Shown piece after piece: positions 52,320-61,840 of a stretch of DNA of 64,000 bases. This DNA comes from an uncultured Paracoccaceae bacterium. Its GTDB lineage: Bacteria; Pseudomonadota; Alphaproteobacteria; Rhodobacterales; Rhodobacteraceae. The position numbers and the translations under genes are program-made. The DNA lies in NCBI GenBank assembly GCA_947495295.1, contig CANLYJ010000001.1, positions 620,001-684,000 of the forward strand. Reading direction: 5' to 3'. The number at the start of each line of letters is the position of its first letter. Positions within the stretch are counted from its first letter, which is position 1. Below the pieces are notes generated by a model, which made no database searches, had not been told where the DNA came from, and saw nothing but the letters and a program-made list of their open reading frames with translations.

Positions 52320-52428
52320 TTATCCCTCCGAACACTGTCTTGGGAATGTGTTACGCCCCAAGATTTCCTGCGACAAGCGGCCTGTGCGTTTCAAATCGCA
52401 GGATTGTAAATTCGTTGACTCAGGGGGC

Positions 52429-54708
52429 TTAACCGTAATGCGCGACCGGTGTGCCTGCGACAGCGGACATGTTTAGCAGGCCGCGTGCCGTGATCGATGG
52501 GGTGACGATATGACAGCGATTGCCCATCCCCATCAGGATTGGCCCAACCTCTAGCCCGCCGCCTTTCATCTTCAGGATGTTGCGCACGCCGGATGCCGCA
52601 TCGGTGTTAGCAAAGATCAGTGTGTTGGCGGCCCCGTCCAAATGCGCGTCTGGAAAGACTCGGTTGCGCAGTTCGACATCCAGCGCAGAGTCGATATGCA
52701 TCTCGCCCTCATAGGCAAAGTCACGCGGTTTGCTGTCAAGGATCGCCATGGCAGCCCGCATCCGCCGCCCGCTTTCGCTGTCCAGATTGCCGAATTGGCT
52801 GTGTGAGCAGAGCGCGATTTTGGGCTCCACCCCGAAGCGGCGGACATGGCGCGCGGCCCCGACGACCGTTTCGGCAATCTGTTCTGGTGAGGGCTCGGAA
52901 TGCACCTGTGTGTCGGCCACAAATAACGGCCCATCCTCAAGGATCATCAGCGACATCGCCGCGACGGGGTGGCAGATATCCGTGCCCAGGATTTGACTGA
53001 CGTAGTTGAGGTGCCAAAGATACTGCCCGAATGTGCCGCAGATCAGGCTGTCAGCCTCTCCCCTGTGGACCATCACCGCCCCGATGGCAGTTGTGTTGGT
53101 GCGCATGATCGCTTTGGCCAGATCGGGGGTGACCCCCTTGCGGGCCATCAGATCGTGATAGGTGCCCCAATAATCGCGGTAGCGTGGGTCATTTTCGGGG
53201 TTCACGATGCTGAAATCAACGCCGGGCCGGATTTTGAGCCCAGCACGTTCGCAGCGCCGTTCGATCACCTCTGGCCGCCCGATCAGGATCGGGGTGTCGG
53301 TGGTTTCTTCCATGATGGCCTGAGAGGCGCGCAGCACACGTTCATCTTCGCCCTCGGCAAAGACAATTTTGCGTTCTGCCGTGCGGGCGGCCTCGAATAC
53401 CGGGCGCATGATCATCGCGGATTTGAAAACCGATCCGTCAAGGTTGGCCTTGTAAGCCTTCATATCCGCGATGGGGCGTGTGGCGACGCCGGTTTCGCAG
53501 GCGGCCCCGGCGACAGCGCTGGCCACAACCCCCATAAGCCGTGGATCGAATGGTTTCGGGATCAGGTAATCCGCCCCGAAGGTGAGTTGTTCGCCCCGGT
53601 AAGCCGCTGCCGCCTCTGCGCTTGTGGTTTCGCGGGCAAGTGCTGCGATCCCTTCGACACAGGCGATTTTCATTTCGTCATTGATCGTGGTGGCCCCGAC
53701 ATCAAGCGCGCCGCGAAAGATGAATGGAAAGCACAGGACGTTGTTGACCTGATTGGGAAAATCACTGCGGCCTGTGGCGATGATGGCATCGGGGTTTACT
53801 GCACGCGCCGCGCCGGGGTCGATTTCGGGTGTGGGGTTCGCCAGTGCAAAGATAATCGGGCGGTCGGCCATTTTTGCGACCATGTCGGGTTTCAGCACGC
53901 CGGGGCCGGAGAGGCCAAGGAACAGGTCCGCATCCGCGATCACATCACCCAGCGTCGCCGCTGTTGTGCCTTGTGCATATTCTGCCTTTTGCGGGGTCAT
54001 GTCTTTTTCGCGGCCGTTATAGACCAGACCTTCAATATCGCAGAGCCAGACGTTTTCGCGTTTCACGCCCAGTTTCAGCAACATGTTCAGGCAAGCGATC
54101 CCGGCGGCCCCGCCGCCCGTACTGACGATTTTGACGTCTTCGAATTTTTTGCCTGCAACATGCAGGGCGTTGGTGGCCGCGGCCCCGACAACGATGGCGG
54201 TGCCGTGCTGGTCGTCGTGAAAGACCGGGATATTCATCCGTTCCCGGCACAGTTTTTCAACGATAAAGCAATCGGGTGCTTTGATGTCTTCGAGATTGAT
54301 TGCGCCGAATGTGGGTTCAAGCGCGCAGACGATATCGGCCAATTTTTCAGGGTCGGGTTGGTCCAGTTCGATATCAAAACAGTCGATATTGGCGAATTTT
54401 TTAAACAGGACAGCCTTGCCTTCCATCACCGGTTTTGACGCCAACGCGCCGATGTTACCAAGACCAAGAACGGCAGACCCGTTGGTGACCACAGCCACCA
54501 GATTGCCGCGCGCGGTATAGTCGCGCGCGGTTGCTGCATCCTCTTTAATCTCCAGACACGCCTCTGCCACCCCGGGGGAATAGGCACGGGCAAGGTCGCG
54601 CCCATTGGCCAGTGGTTTGGTTGCCCTGATTTCGAGTTTTCCGGGTTTGGGGAACCGATGATAATCAAGAGCTGCCTGTTTCAGGCTTTGTTTTGCGTCA
54701 TCAGGCAT
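52429..54708 (-). CDS. maeB: NADP-dependent malic enzyme with C-terminal phosphotransacetylase-like domain
   Basis: 759 aa. N-terminal malic enzyme: PSKR-type [29 protein letters not shown], and the nucleotide motif [11 protein letters not shown]. The C-terminal third (from about residue 430) is a phosphate-acetyltransferase-like domain, which in this family is regulatory and binds acetyl-CoA. GGAGG precedes ATG 54708. It links the TCA cycle to pyruvate and NADPH. It lies upstream of prpE on the same strand with a 109-base gap. Confidence 0.95.
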   Translation of the reverse strand: MPDDAKQSLKQAALDYHRFPKPGKLEIRATKPLANGRDLARAYSPGVAEACLEIKEDAATARDYTARGNLVAVVTNGSAVLGLGNIGALASKPVMEGKAVLFKKFANIDCFDIELDQPDPEKLADIVCALEPTFGAINLEDIKAPDCFIVEKLCRERMNIPVFHDDQHGTAIVVGAAATNALHVAGKKFEDVKIVSTGGGAAGIACLNMLLKLGVKRENVWLCDIEGLVYNGREKDMTPQKAEYAQGTTAATLGDVIADADLFLGLSGPGVLKPDMVAKMADRPIIFALANPTPEIDPGAARAVNPDAIIATGRSDFPNQVNNVLCFPFIFRGALDVGATTINDEMKIACVEGIAALARETTSAEAAAAYRGEQLTFGADYLIPKPFDPRLMGVVASAVAGAACETGVATRPIADMKAYKANLDGSVFKSAMIMRPVFEAARTAERKIVFAEGEDERVLRASQAIMEETTDTPILIGRPEVIERRCERAGLKIRPGVDFSIVNPENDPRYRDYWGTYHDLMARKGVTPDLAKAIMRTNTTAIGAVMVHRGEADSLICGTFGQYLWHLNYVSQILGTDICHPVAAMSLMILEDGPLFVADTQVHSEPSPEQIAETVVGAARHVRRFGVEPKIALCSHSQFGNLDSESGRRMRAAMAILDSKPRDFAYEGEMHIDSALDVELRNRVFPDAHLDGAANTLIFANTDAASGVRNILKMKGGGLEVGPILMGMGNRCHIVTPSITARGLLNMSAVAGTPVAHYG

Positions 54709-54829
54709 CCGGGCCTCCCAATATAGTTTAATATTAAACCATTTTAATCCCACGGGGGAAGTGTCGTTTGGTTAAACACCGAATATCCGGCCCTTGCAAA
54801 TCATTCCAGCCAGCGACAGGGTGCAGATC

Positions 54830-55921
54830 ATGACCGAGAAATATGAGATACGGGCCGAAATCTGCTTGCCCACAACCGATTTGCGCGCTGATTTGGGGTT
54901 CTTTGGCAAGGTGCTGCAGATGCGCCTTGATATGATTTACCCTGCCGATGATCCATCGGTGGCCGTCTATTCCGGCCACGGTTTGCGTGTTCGTTTGGAG
55001 CAGAAAGCCGGGGAAAACCCGGGTCTGCGCATTCTGACGGATGATCCGACATTTGCGGATGGGGCCAACACGTTGATGTCGCCCGGCGGGACGCCTGTTG
55101 AGATACATCCGCTTGATCCGCCGTTGATACTGCCCGAAACCGATCATGCCTTTGTTGTGCGTCGCTTGGCCGATCAGGCCCCTTGGGTCATTGGCCGCGC
55201 AGGTATGCAGTATCGCGATCTGATACCCAACCGCCTTGGCGGGTCGATCATCGCCAGCCATATTCGCATACCCGATGGTGGCCCGGTCCCCGACATGGTG
55301 CATTTCCACAAGGTCGGATTTCAGCTGATCTTTTGCTATCGCGGCTGGGTCGATGTGGTTTACGAGGATCAGGGACCCCCGATCCGCCTGACTGCTGGTG
55401 ATTGTTTTACCCAACCGCCCGAAATCCGGCACCGCGTGCTGGAAGCTTCTGACGGGATCGAGGTGATCGAGATTGGCGTTCCCGCTGAACATATCACCGA
55501 GATTGATCATGAGATGGAATTGCCAACCCCGCATCTGCGCCCGGATCGTGAATGGCAGGGGCAACGTTTTGTGTTTAATCAGGCGAAGGCTGCCGATTGG
55601 CAACCATCGCGCCTGCCGGGTTTTGTGGCCCGCGATACGACCATTGCAGCGAATACCAAAGATGTCGCCGGTGTGCAGGTTTTTAGGCGCGGGCAGGGTG
55701 ACCCGGTATGGGCGACCCATGACGCCGATATCCATTTCACCTTCGTCATGGCGGGGCAGATGACGTTGGAGGGCGAAGGCAAAGACCCTTACACGCTGGC
55801 CCCCGGCGATGCCTTTGTGATCCCGCCGGGTATGGCCACACGCTATGCTGATCCGTCGGATGACATCGAATTGCTTGAAGTCAGCTTGCCCGGTGCTTTC
55901 AAAACCGATCAGAGGTTCTGA
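54830..55921 (+). CDS. VOC-bicupin domain protein
   Basis: 363 aa. The N-terminal part (about residues 1-110) has the glyoxalase/VOC start EICLPTTDLRADLGFFGKVLQM; it is followed by two cupin domains, marked by YRGWVDVVYEDQGPPIRLTAGDCFTQPPEIRH and FVMAGQMTLEGEG ... APGDAFVIPPGMA. The fold combination suggests a metal-dependent enzyme acting on a small aromatic or keto substrate; the substrate is not recognisable. Divergent from maeB. Confidence 0.75.
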   Translation: MTEKYEIRAEICLPTTDLRADLGFFGKVLQMRLDMIYPADDPSVAVYSGHGLRVRLEQKAGENPGLRILTDDPTFADGANTLMSPGGTPVEIHPLDPPLILPETDHAFVVRRLADQAPWVIGRAGMQYRDLIPNRLGGSIIASHIRIPDGGPVPDMVHFHKVGFQLIFCYRGWVDVVYEDQGPPIRLTAGDCFTQPPEIRHRVLEASDGIEVIEIGVPAEHITEIDHEMELPTPHLRPDREWQGQRFVFNQAKAADWQPSRLPGFVARDTTIAANTKDVAGVQVFRRGQGDPVWATHDADIHFTFVMAGQMTLEGEGKDPYTLAPGDAFVIPPGMATRYADPSDDIELLEVSLPGAFKTDQRF

Positions 55922-56118
55922 GCGTCGTTAAGATGCTCCCGTAACGCTTCGATACGCTGCAAGGCTTGGGCTTGGGTCAATGACGCATCAAAAGGCTCGC
56001 TCGCGTTTTCGCAAAGCGCCCGCAGAATGTCTGCCTGATCGCCTGTCATTGGCGCATCAGGGTCGTGCGGCGTTGACGCATCGGGATCGTCAAGAATGGT
56101 TTTGGGTGGCGTTGCCAT
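55909..56118 (-). CDS. DUF3072 domain protein
   Basis: 69 aa. The family core DAPMTGDQADILRALCENASEPFDASLTQAQALQRIEALRE is clear, after a Pro/Asp-rich start. Function unknown. AAGGAGAAA precedes ATG 56118. Its last 13 bases overlap the convergent VOC-cupin gene. Confidence 0.85.
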   Translation of the reverse strand: MATPPKTILDDPDASTPHDPDAPMTGDQADILRALCENASEPFDASLTQAQALQRIEALREHLNDAQNL

Positions 56119-56222
56119 GCTGTTTCTCCTTCTTAGGGTGAACGCATAAGCGGCTGATCAGTTCCTCTTGCATCCGGGTCCGTCCGGGATCAACCTGTCC
56201 GAATCTAGAAGTGGAGCCCCTT

Positions 56223-56615
56223 ATGTCCCTGATCGATGCTGCCCGAAAGGTGCGTGAAAACGCCCATGCACCTTATTCGAAATTCAAGGTCGGTGCGGCG
56301 CTGCGCGCGAGGTCGGGGACGGTCTATACCGGATGTAATGTGGAAAATGTGGCTTATCCGGAAGGCACCTGTGCTGAGGCGGGCGCGATTGCCGCAATGG
56401 TGGCGGGAGGCGACACTGAGATAGCCGAGATCGCGGTTATTGCCGACAGCCCCAAACCTGTCAGCCCTTGTGGTGGCTGCCGTCAGAAGATTGCGGAATT
56501 TGCCAATACGGATGTTGTCGTGACGCTGGCCACAACGGATGGGACTGTTGAAAAGACAACGATATCTGCCCTTTTGCCAGGTAGCTTTGATGCAGATTAC
56601 ATGAGCAGGACCTGA
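56223..56615 (+). CDS. cdd: Cytidine deaminase
   Basis: 130 aa. Zinc motif CNVENVAYPEGTCAEAGAIAAM (TCAE) and PCGGCRQ, the standard ligands. It deaminates cytidine and deoxycytidine. ATG 56223 has GGAG seven bases upstream. First gene of the salvage operon; the next gene starts one base after the stop. Confidence 0.96.
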   Translation: MSLIDAARKVRENAHAPYSKFKVGAALRARSGTVYTGCNVENVAYPEGTCAEAGAIAAMVAGGDTEIAEIAVIADSPKPVSPCGGCRQKIAEFANTDVVVTLATTDGTVEKTTISALLPGSFDADYMSRT

Positions 56616-56616
56616 C

Positions 56617-57918
56617 ATGGATGCGCGCGCGATCATCGCTGACATCCGGTCCAGAAAGACGCCGTCGCGCGCGGCCCTGACATGGTTCGCCAGTGGGTTG
56701 GCCAATGGTGCGGTCAGTGATGCGCAGGCGGGTGCCTTTGCTATGGCTGTTTGTCTGAACGGGTTAAGCGATGAAGGTCGCGTGGCCCTGACCCAAGGCA
56801 TGCGTGATAGTGGCGACGTGCTGGCATGGGATTTGCCCGGCCCGGTGTTAGACAAGCATTCCACCGGCGGTGTTGGTGATTGCGTGTCCTTGATCCTTGC
56901 CCCGGCCTTGGCAGCTTGTGGCGTCTATGTGCCGATGGTTTCGGGCAGGGGGCTTGGCCATACAGGCGGCACCCTTGATAAGCTGGAGGCGATCCCCGGA
57001 TTGTCGGTTGATGTGTCCGAACCTCGCCTGCGCCAGATCACAAGGGATATCGGCTGCGCGATTGTCAGTGCCACTGGTCAGATTGCCCCGGCTGATAAGC
57101 GTTTATATGCCATTCGTGATGTCACGGCGACGATTGAAAGCGTTGATTTGATCACCGCCTCGATCCTCTCCAAGAAACTGGCCGCTGGGCTGGAGGGGCT
57201 GGTGATGGATGTGAAGGTCGGCAGCGGCGCATTCATGAAGACCCAGCAGGAGGCACAGACATTGGCGCGCGCGCTGGTCGATGCGGCCAATGGGGCGGAG
57301 TGCAAAACAGCGGCCTTGATCACGGATATGAACCAGCCATTGGCCCCTGCATTGGGCAATGCGCTGGAAGTTGCCATTTGCATGGAAGTGCTGTCCGGCA
57401 ATCGTGCTGCGGCCCCGCATCTGCATGATCTGACGATTGATCTTGGCGCCTGCCTGATGGCCTTGCAAGGTGGCACTGAAGATCAAGCCGCAAAGCGGTT
57501 GGGTGACGCCATCAGCTCTGGTCAGGCGATGGCCCGGTTTGCGGCGATGATCGCAGCCTTGGGCGGCCCGCCAGATATGGCAGAGGATTGGCACACGCAT
57601 TTGCCGCGCGCACCCATCGTGGGCGATGTGACCGCACCGCAGGCCGGCTATATCAATGTAATTGACGGGCAGGCTTTGGGCCTTGCTGTGGTTGGATTGG
57701 GTGGTGGCCGGCAGGTGGAAACGGACCGGATTGATCCGGCGGTTGGGCTGACGGATGTGGTGCGTCTTGGTGACAAGGTAAGCGTTGGTCAGCCGCTTTG
57801 TACGTTGCACGCGGCCTCCGAGGATGATGCAGAAATCGCGGCCCAGGCCGTTCGGTCCGCAATCACAATCGGGCCTGCCCCCGATCAGGGCCCGCTGATC
57901 ATTGAAAGGATCACATGA
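56617..57918 (+). CDS. deoA: Thymidine phosphorylase
   Basis: 433 aa. The phosphate/nucleoside site KHSTGGVGDCVSLILAPALAACG and GRGLGHTGGTLDKLEAIPG are diagnostic, with the C-terminal domain containing VGLGGGRQVETDRIDPAVG. Cleaves thymidine (and deoxyuridine) with phosphate. Stop overlaps the deoB start region (ATGATGG). Confidence 0.97.
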   Translation: MDARAIIADIRSRKTPSRAALTWFASGLANGAVSDAQAGAFAMAVCLNGLSDEGRVALTQGMRDSGDVLAWDLPGPVLDKHSTGGVGDCVSLILAPALAACGVYVPMVSGRGLGHTGGTLDKLEAIPGLSVDVSEPRLRQITRDIGCAIVSATGQIAPADKRLYAIRDVTATIESVDLITASILSKKLAAGLEGLVMDVKVGSGAFMKTQQEAQTLARALVDAANGAECKTAALITDMNQPLAPALGNALEVAICMEVLSGNRAAAPHLHDLTIDLGACLMALQGGTEDQAAKRLGDAISSGQAMARFAAMIAALGGPPDMAEDWHTHLPRAPIVGDVTAPQAGYINVIDGQALGLAVVGLGGGRQVETDRIDPAVGLTDVVRLGDKVSVGQPLCTLHAASEDDAEIAAQAVRSAITIGPAPDQGPLIIERIT

Positions 57919-59096
57919 TGGCACGCGCATTTCTTGTTGTGATTGACAGTGTGGGGATCGGTGGTGCCCCGGATGCTGACCAGTTTTTCAACGGCACATT
58001 GCCGGACACGGGTGCGAACACCGTTGGTCATATTGCCAAGGCGGTTGGTCTGAATGTGCCTGTATTGGATGGGCTGGGATTGGGTGCGGCAGTCACGCTT
58101 GCCTCTGGTATGGTGGTGCCGGGTTTGGACGCCACGCCAGTGGGCGCTTGGGGGGCGGCCACCGAGATTTCGCGCGGGAAAGACACCCCATCGGGCCATT
58201 GGGAATTGGCGGGCGTGCCGGTGCCGTGGGATTGGCGTGTGTTTCCCGAACAAACACCGGCCTTTCCCGATGATCTGACCGCGCAAATCTGTGCGGCTGC
58301 GGGCACCGACGGGATATTGGCCAATTGCCATGCCTCTGGTACGGCTATCATCGCGAAACACGGTGTTGAGCATATCAAAACCGGCTGGCCGATCTGTTAT
58401 ACTTCTGCGGACTCAGTGTTGCAGATCGCCGCCCATGAAGAGGCATTTGGGCTGGAACGGCTGCACAAACTTTGCGCCGATATCGCGCCAATACTGCATG
58501 ACATGAAAGTGGGGCGCGTTATTGCGCGGCCCTTTATTGGCGAGACGGAAAAGAACTTTGCCCGTACTGCAAATCGCAAGGATTTTGCGATTGATCCACC
58601 ATCGCCGACGATCTGTGATTATGCGCATGACGCCGGGCGGAAGGTTTATGCAGTGGGCAAGATCGGCGATATTTTTTCGATGCGTGGGATTGATGATCTA
58701 CGTAAAGGGCGTGATGCCGCATTGATGGAACATCTGGGCGCACTGGTTGATGAGGCCGATGATGGCGCGCTGGTTTTCGCCAATTTTGTCGAGTTCGACA
58801 GCGAATATGGGCATCGCCGTGATCCGCAGGGCTATGCCAATCATCTGAACTGGTTTGATGCAGCGCTCGGCGCGCTTTTGCCGAAACTGCGGGCAGACGA
58901 CCTGTTGATAGTGACGGCTGACCATGGCAATGACCCAACATGGCAGGGCACGGATCACACGCGTGAGAGAGTACCTGTTCTCGTACATGGTCTGGGGCCG
59001 CGGTCCTTGGGCCAGCTGGCGTTCACGGATATCGCCGCATCCGTCGCTGCACATCTGAACATTCCTTACGCTGGCGAAGGACAAAGCTTTCTATGA
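57915..59096 (+). CDS. deoB: Phosphopentomutase
   Basis: 393 aa. Alkaline-phosphatase-fold metal sites: VVIDSVGIGGAPDA at the start, DTPSGHWE in the middle, EFDSEYGHRRDP and TADHGNDPTWQGTDHTRE near the end. It interconverts (deoxy)ribose 1- and 5-phosphates. Overlaps deoA and add at both ends (ATGA). Confidence 0.97.
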   Translation: MMARAFLVVIDSVGIGGAPDADQFFNGTLPDTGANTVGHIAKAVGLNVPVLDGLGLGAAVTLASGMVVPGLDATPVGAWGAATEISRGKDTPSGHWELAGVPVPWDWRVFPEQTPAFPDDLTAQICAAAGTDGILANCHASGTAIIAKHGVEHIKTGWPICYTSADSVLQIAAHEEAFGLERLHKLCADIAPILHDMKVGRVIARPFIGETEKNFARTANRKDFAIDPPSPTICDYAHDAGRKVYAVGKIGDIFSMRGIDDLRKGRDAALMEHLGALVDEADDGALVFANFVEFDSEYGHRRDPQGYANHLNWFDAALGALLPKLRADDLLIVTADHGNDPTWQGTDHTRERVPVLVHGLGPRSLGQLAFTDIAASVAAHLNIPYAGEGQSFL

Positions 59097-60082
59097 ATTT
59101 CAACGAGATCCCCAAGATTGAATTGCACACGCATCTGGAAGGTTGCGCACCACCTGCATTTATCCGTGGGCTGGCGGCAGAAAAGAACATTGATATCAGC
59201 GGAATCTTTGATGCCGATGGCGGCTATGCGTTTCGCGACTTTGACCATTTCCTGTCGGTTTACGAGGCTGCCTGCACAACACTGACCACGCCCGAAGACT
59301 TTCGTCGCCTGACTATGGCCGTTTTGGAAGAAACAGCGGCGCATGGCGTTGTTTACATGGAGACGTTTGTTTCGCCTGACTTTTGCGGCGGCGGCGATCT
59401 GGCAGCGTGGAAAGACTACCTTGCCGCGATTGAGGATGCTGCGAACGAGGCTGAAGAGACGCTTGGCATCACAATGAAGGGTATCGTCACCGGTATTCGC
59501 CATTTTGGGCCAGAGGCCTGCATACCTGCCGCAAAATGCGCGGCTGAGACATTTGGCAGTTTCATCACTGGTTACGGCATGGCGGGTGGCGAGATGATGG
59601 GGCGCCCCGGTGACTACGCCTATAGCTTTGATATGGCGCGGGAGGCCGGGATACCGTTGACCTGTCATGCAGGCGAATGGGGTGGCCCATCAATGGTGGC
59701 CGAAACCATCCGTGATCTGAAAGTCGCCCGGATCGGCCACGGGATTGGTGCTATTGAGGATGCCAATCTGGTCGCTGAAATCGCCGATAAGGGGATCGTG
59801 CTGGAGGTTTGTCCCGGTTCCAATGTGGTCCTGAAGGCCGTGAATGGCTGGGCTGATCATCCGATCCTTAAGCTGCGCGATGCTGGCGTGAAGGTTACCG
59901 TATCAACTGATGACCCGCCGTTTTTCCACACAACGATGACGGCCGAATATGAGATGCTGCATAAGACATTCGGCTGCGATGCGGCCGATTTCAAAGCGAT
60001 GAACGACGCCGCATTGGCTGCCGCATTCTGTGATGATAAAACGCGCGCCCGCGTGGCCAAACGATTGGAGCCTGCCGCATGA
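59093..60082 (+). CDS. add: Adenosine deaminase
   Basis: 329 aa. Metal motifs IELHTHLEG at the N-terminus, [22 protein letters not shown] and [10 protein letters not shown], all typical. Deaminates adenosine and deoxyadenosine. Overlaps both neighbours by four bases, so translation is coupled throughout the operon. Confidence 0.95.
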   Translation: MNFNEIPKIELHTHLEGCAPPAFIRGLAAEKNIDISGIFDADGGYAFRDFDHFLSVYEAACTTLTTPEDFRRLTMAVLEETAAHGVVYMETFVSPDFCGGGDLAAWKDYLAAIEDAANEAEETLGITMKGIVTGIRHFGPEACIPAAKCAAETFGSFITGYGMAGGEMMGRPGDYAYSFDMAREAGIPLTCHAGEWGGPSMVAETIRDLKVARIGHGIGAIEDANLVAEIADKGIVLEVCPGSNVVLKAVNGWADHPILKLRDAGVKVTVSTDDPPFFHTTMTAEYEMLHKTFGCDAADFKAMNDAALAAAFCDDKTRARVAKRLEPAA

Positions 60083-60711
60083 CCGAACATGTCACCCACG
60101 TCACCCACCCGCTGGTGCAGCACAAGCTGACTTTGATGCGCGATCAGAACACCTCAACCGCCGTATTCAGGCAGTTGTTGCGTGAAATCAGCCAGTTGTT
60201 GGCCTATGAGGTGACCCGCGAGCTACCGATGACCACCAAGCGGATCGACACACCGTTGGAGCCGATGGACGCACCCACGTTGGACGGTAAAAAGCTGGCG
60301 CTGGTGTCGATCCTGCGCGCCGGGAACGGGTTGCTGGATGGTATTCTTGAACTGATCCCATCGGCCCGCGTGGGTTTTGTGGGGCTTTACCGCGATGAAG
60401 AGACACTGAAACCGGTGCAGTATTACTTCAAGGTCCCGACCGAGATGGAGGATCGTCTGGTCATCGCTGTTGATCCGATGCTGGCGACAGGCAATTCGTC
60501 GGTCGCGGCAATCGACCTGCTGAAACAAGCTGGTGCCCGTAATATCAGGTTCCTTTGCCTGCTTGCGGCGCCCGAAGGGATCGCGCGGATGAAAGAAGCG
60601 CATCCTGACGTCCCGATTGTGACGGCAGCTATCGATAGCAACCTGAACGAGAAGGGTTATATCGTGCCTGGGCTTGGCGATGCGGGCGACCGGATGTTTG
60701 GCACGAAATAG
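60079..60711 (+). CDS. upp: Uracil phosphoribosyltransferase
   Basis: 210 aa. The PRPP loop is [17 protein letters not shown], with [10 protein letters not shown] earlier and the uracil-binding tail [17 protein letters not shown]. It makes UMP from uracil and PRPP. Last gene of the salvage operon, ending immediately against the stop codon of a convergent gene (TAG then CTA). Confidence 0.97.
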   Translation: MTEHVTHVTHPLVQHKLTLMRDQNTSTAVFRQLLREISQLLAYEVTRELPMTTKRIDTPLEPMDAPTLDGKKLALVSILRAGNGLLDGILELIPSARVGFVGLYRDEETLKPVQYYFKVPTEMEDRLVIAVDPMLATGNSSVAAIDLLKQAGARNIRFLCLLAAPEGIARMKEAHPDVPIVTAAIDSNLNEKGYIVPGLGDAGDRMFGTK

Positions 60712-61710
60712 CTAGTTGCAGATATTCTGCAGGCTGACCCAATCGGCATCATTCAGGATAGGTGGTACTGCTTTCCCCGCCATCGGGTCTGGTTGCAGAT
60801 CGACCCCGGTGATGGCCGCATAGGGGGTTGTTGGAACTTGCGATGCCGCGAACACTGGTAAAAGGGTATTTGCATCCGGGTCCTGCCACGGCGCTGCGAC
60901 GGCGAGCTTGCCAAAAACGGCCAGCGTTTCCTCTGGCAGATCACCCGTTGTCAGCAATCCAAAGGTGGTGCGCAGCCCAGCCTGATCCAGCACTGCTTCC
61001 AACGGGTCCAGTTCTTGCGCTGCCGCATATCCTGCCAAGACATGCCCCGCAGCCACAGCCGGATCATCGGCGGCTTGCAGCGATCCATGGTCAAGCAGAA
61101 TGATCCCACCCGGGATCGCAAGAGACCCGCGCGCCAGCATTGGCACAACAACAATCTTTTCGTCGGCTTGGGCACCAAAAAGCCTGTCGGACAGCCGATC
61201 TGCCGCCGCCATCGCATTGGGTGAGCGGCAAATGGTGCCGGTTTCCCGCTGCATATGTCCAAGGATCGTGGCGCCGATTTCGGCCCTTTTGGGCATCGGC
61301 ACCACCGCCAGCGTTTGCCGCATCAACGCGTCGGGGAGCCAGAAGACAGCCAAGGCCAACGATCCGGCAATCAAACCCCCGGTGATCCATTGGCGTAACT
61401 GGCCCGGTTTTGGCCGCGCCTTGATCAGGGCTTTGCTGATCTCTTCGATGGCGTCGATCATCGTGTCTTCTGCCACCTCGACCGCTTCGCCGTCACCATC
61501 ATCGTCAGGTGTATAGACCGCTGGGCGCATGCCCGGGTTTTGCCGCGTCACAGCGGGCAAAGACCAATGGCTTAGCGGGCGACCGGTCTTGTCCGAGATG
61601 ACAAGTGTCGCATCCCCAAATGAGATCACAACATCCTTACGCTGGGCGTCAGGTCCGGCACGCCAGATCCCACCACTTTCCAGTCGCACATATCGGTCAA
61701 GTGCTGTCAT
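60712..61710 (-). CDS. Membrane-anchored M48-like protein lacking the zinc motif
   Basis: 332 aa from ATG 61710. An N-terminal soluble segment (about residues 1-95) precedes one hydrophobic helix (TGGLIAGSLALAVFWLP), then a domain that reads like an M48 peptidase (LAIPGGIILLDHGSLQAADDPAVAAGHVLAGY), but the HExxH position is GHVLAGY. It is probably catalytically dead. ATG 61710 is the first start giving a compact N-terminus; the frame is open further up. No recognised family name. Confidence 0.65.
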   Translation of the reverse strand: MTALDRYVRLESGGIWRAGPDAQRKDVVISFGDATLVISDKTGRPLSHWSLPAVTRQNPGMRPAVYTPDDDGDGEAVEVAEDTMIDAIEEISKALIKARPKPGQLRQWITGGLIAGSLALAVFWLPDALMRQTLAVVPMPKRAEIGATILGHMQRETGTICRSPNAMAAADRLSDRLFGAQADEKIVVVPMLARGSLAIPGGIILLDHGSLQAADDPAVAAGHVLAGYAAAQELDPLEAVLDQAGLRTTFGLLTTGDLPEETLAVFGKLAVAAPWQDPDANTLLPVFAASQVPTTPYAAITGVDLQPDPMAGKAVPPILNDADWVSLQNICN

Positions 61711-61840
61711 TCGCCCGTACTGCCCAGTTTTGCAATCGTTGATACCGTGCAGACCGGGCATTGTCATGTCGGAAACAGGCTTGACCGGTTCTGTATTCGG
61801 CTGCCCAACTGTGGGAAGGCACATTCGAGCGGAGCAGATC

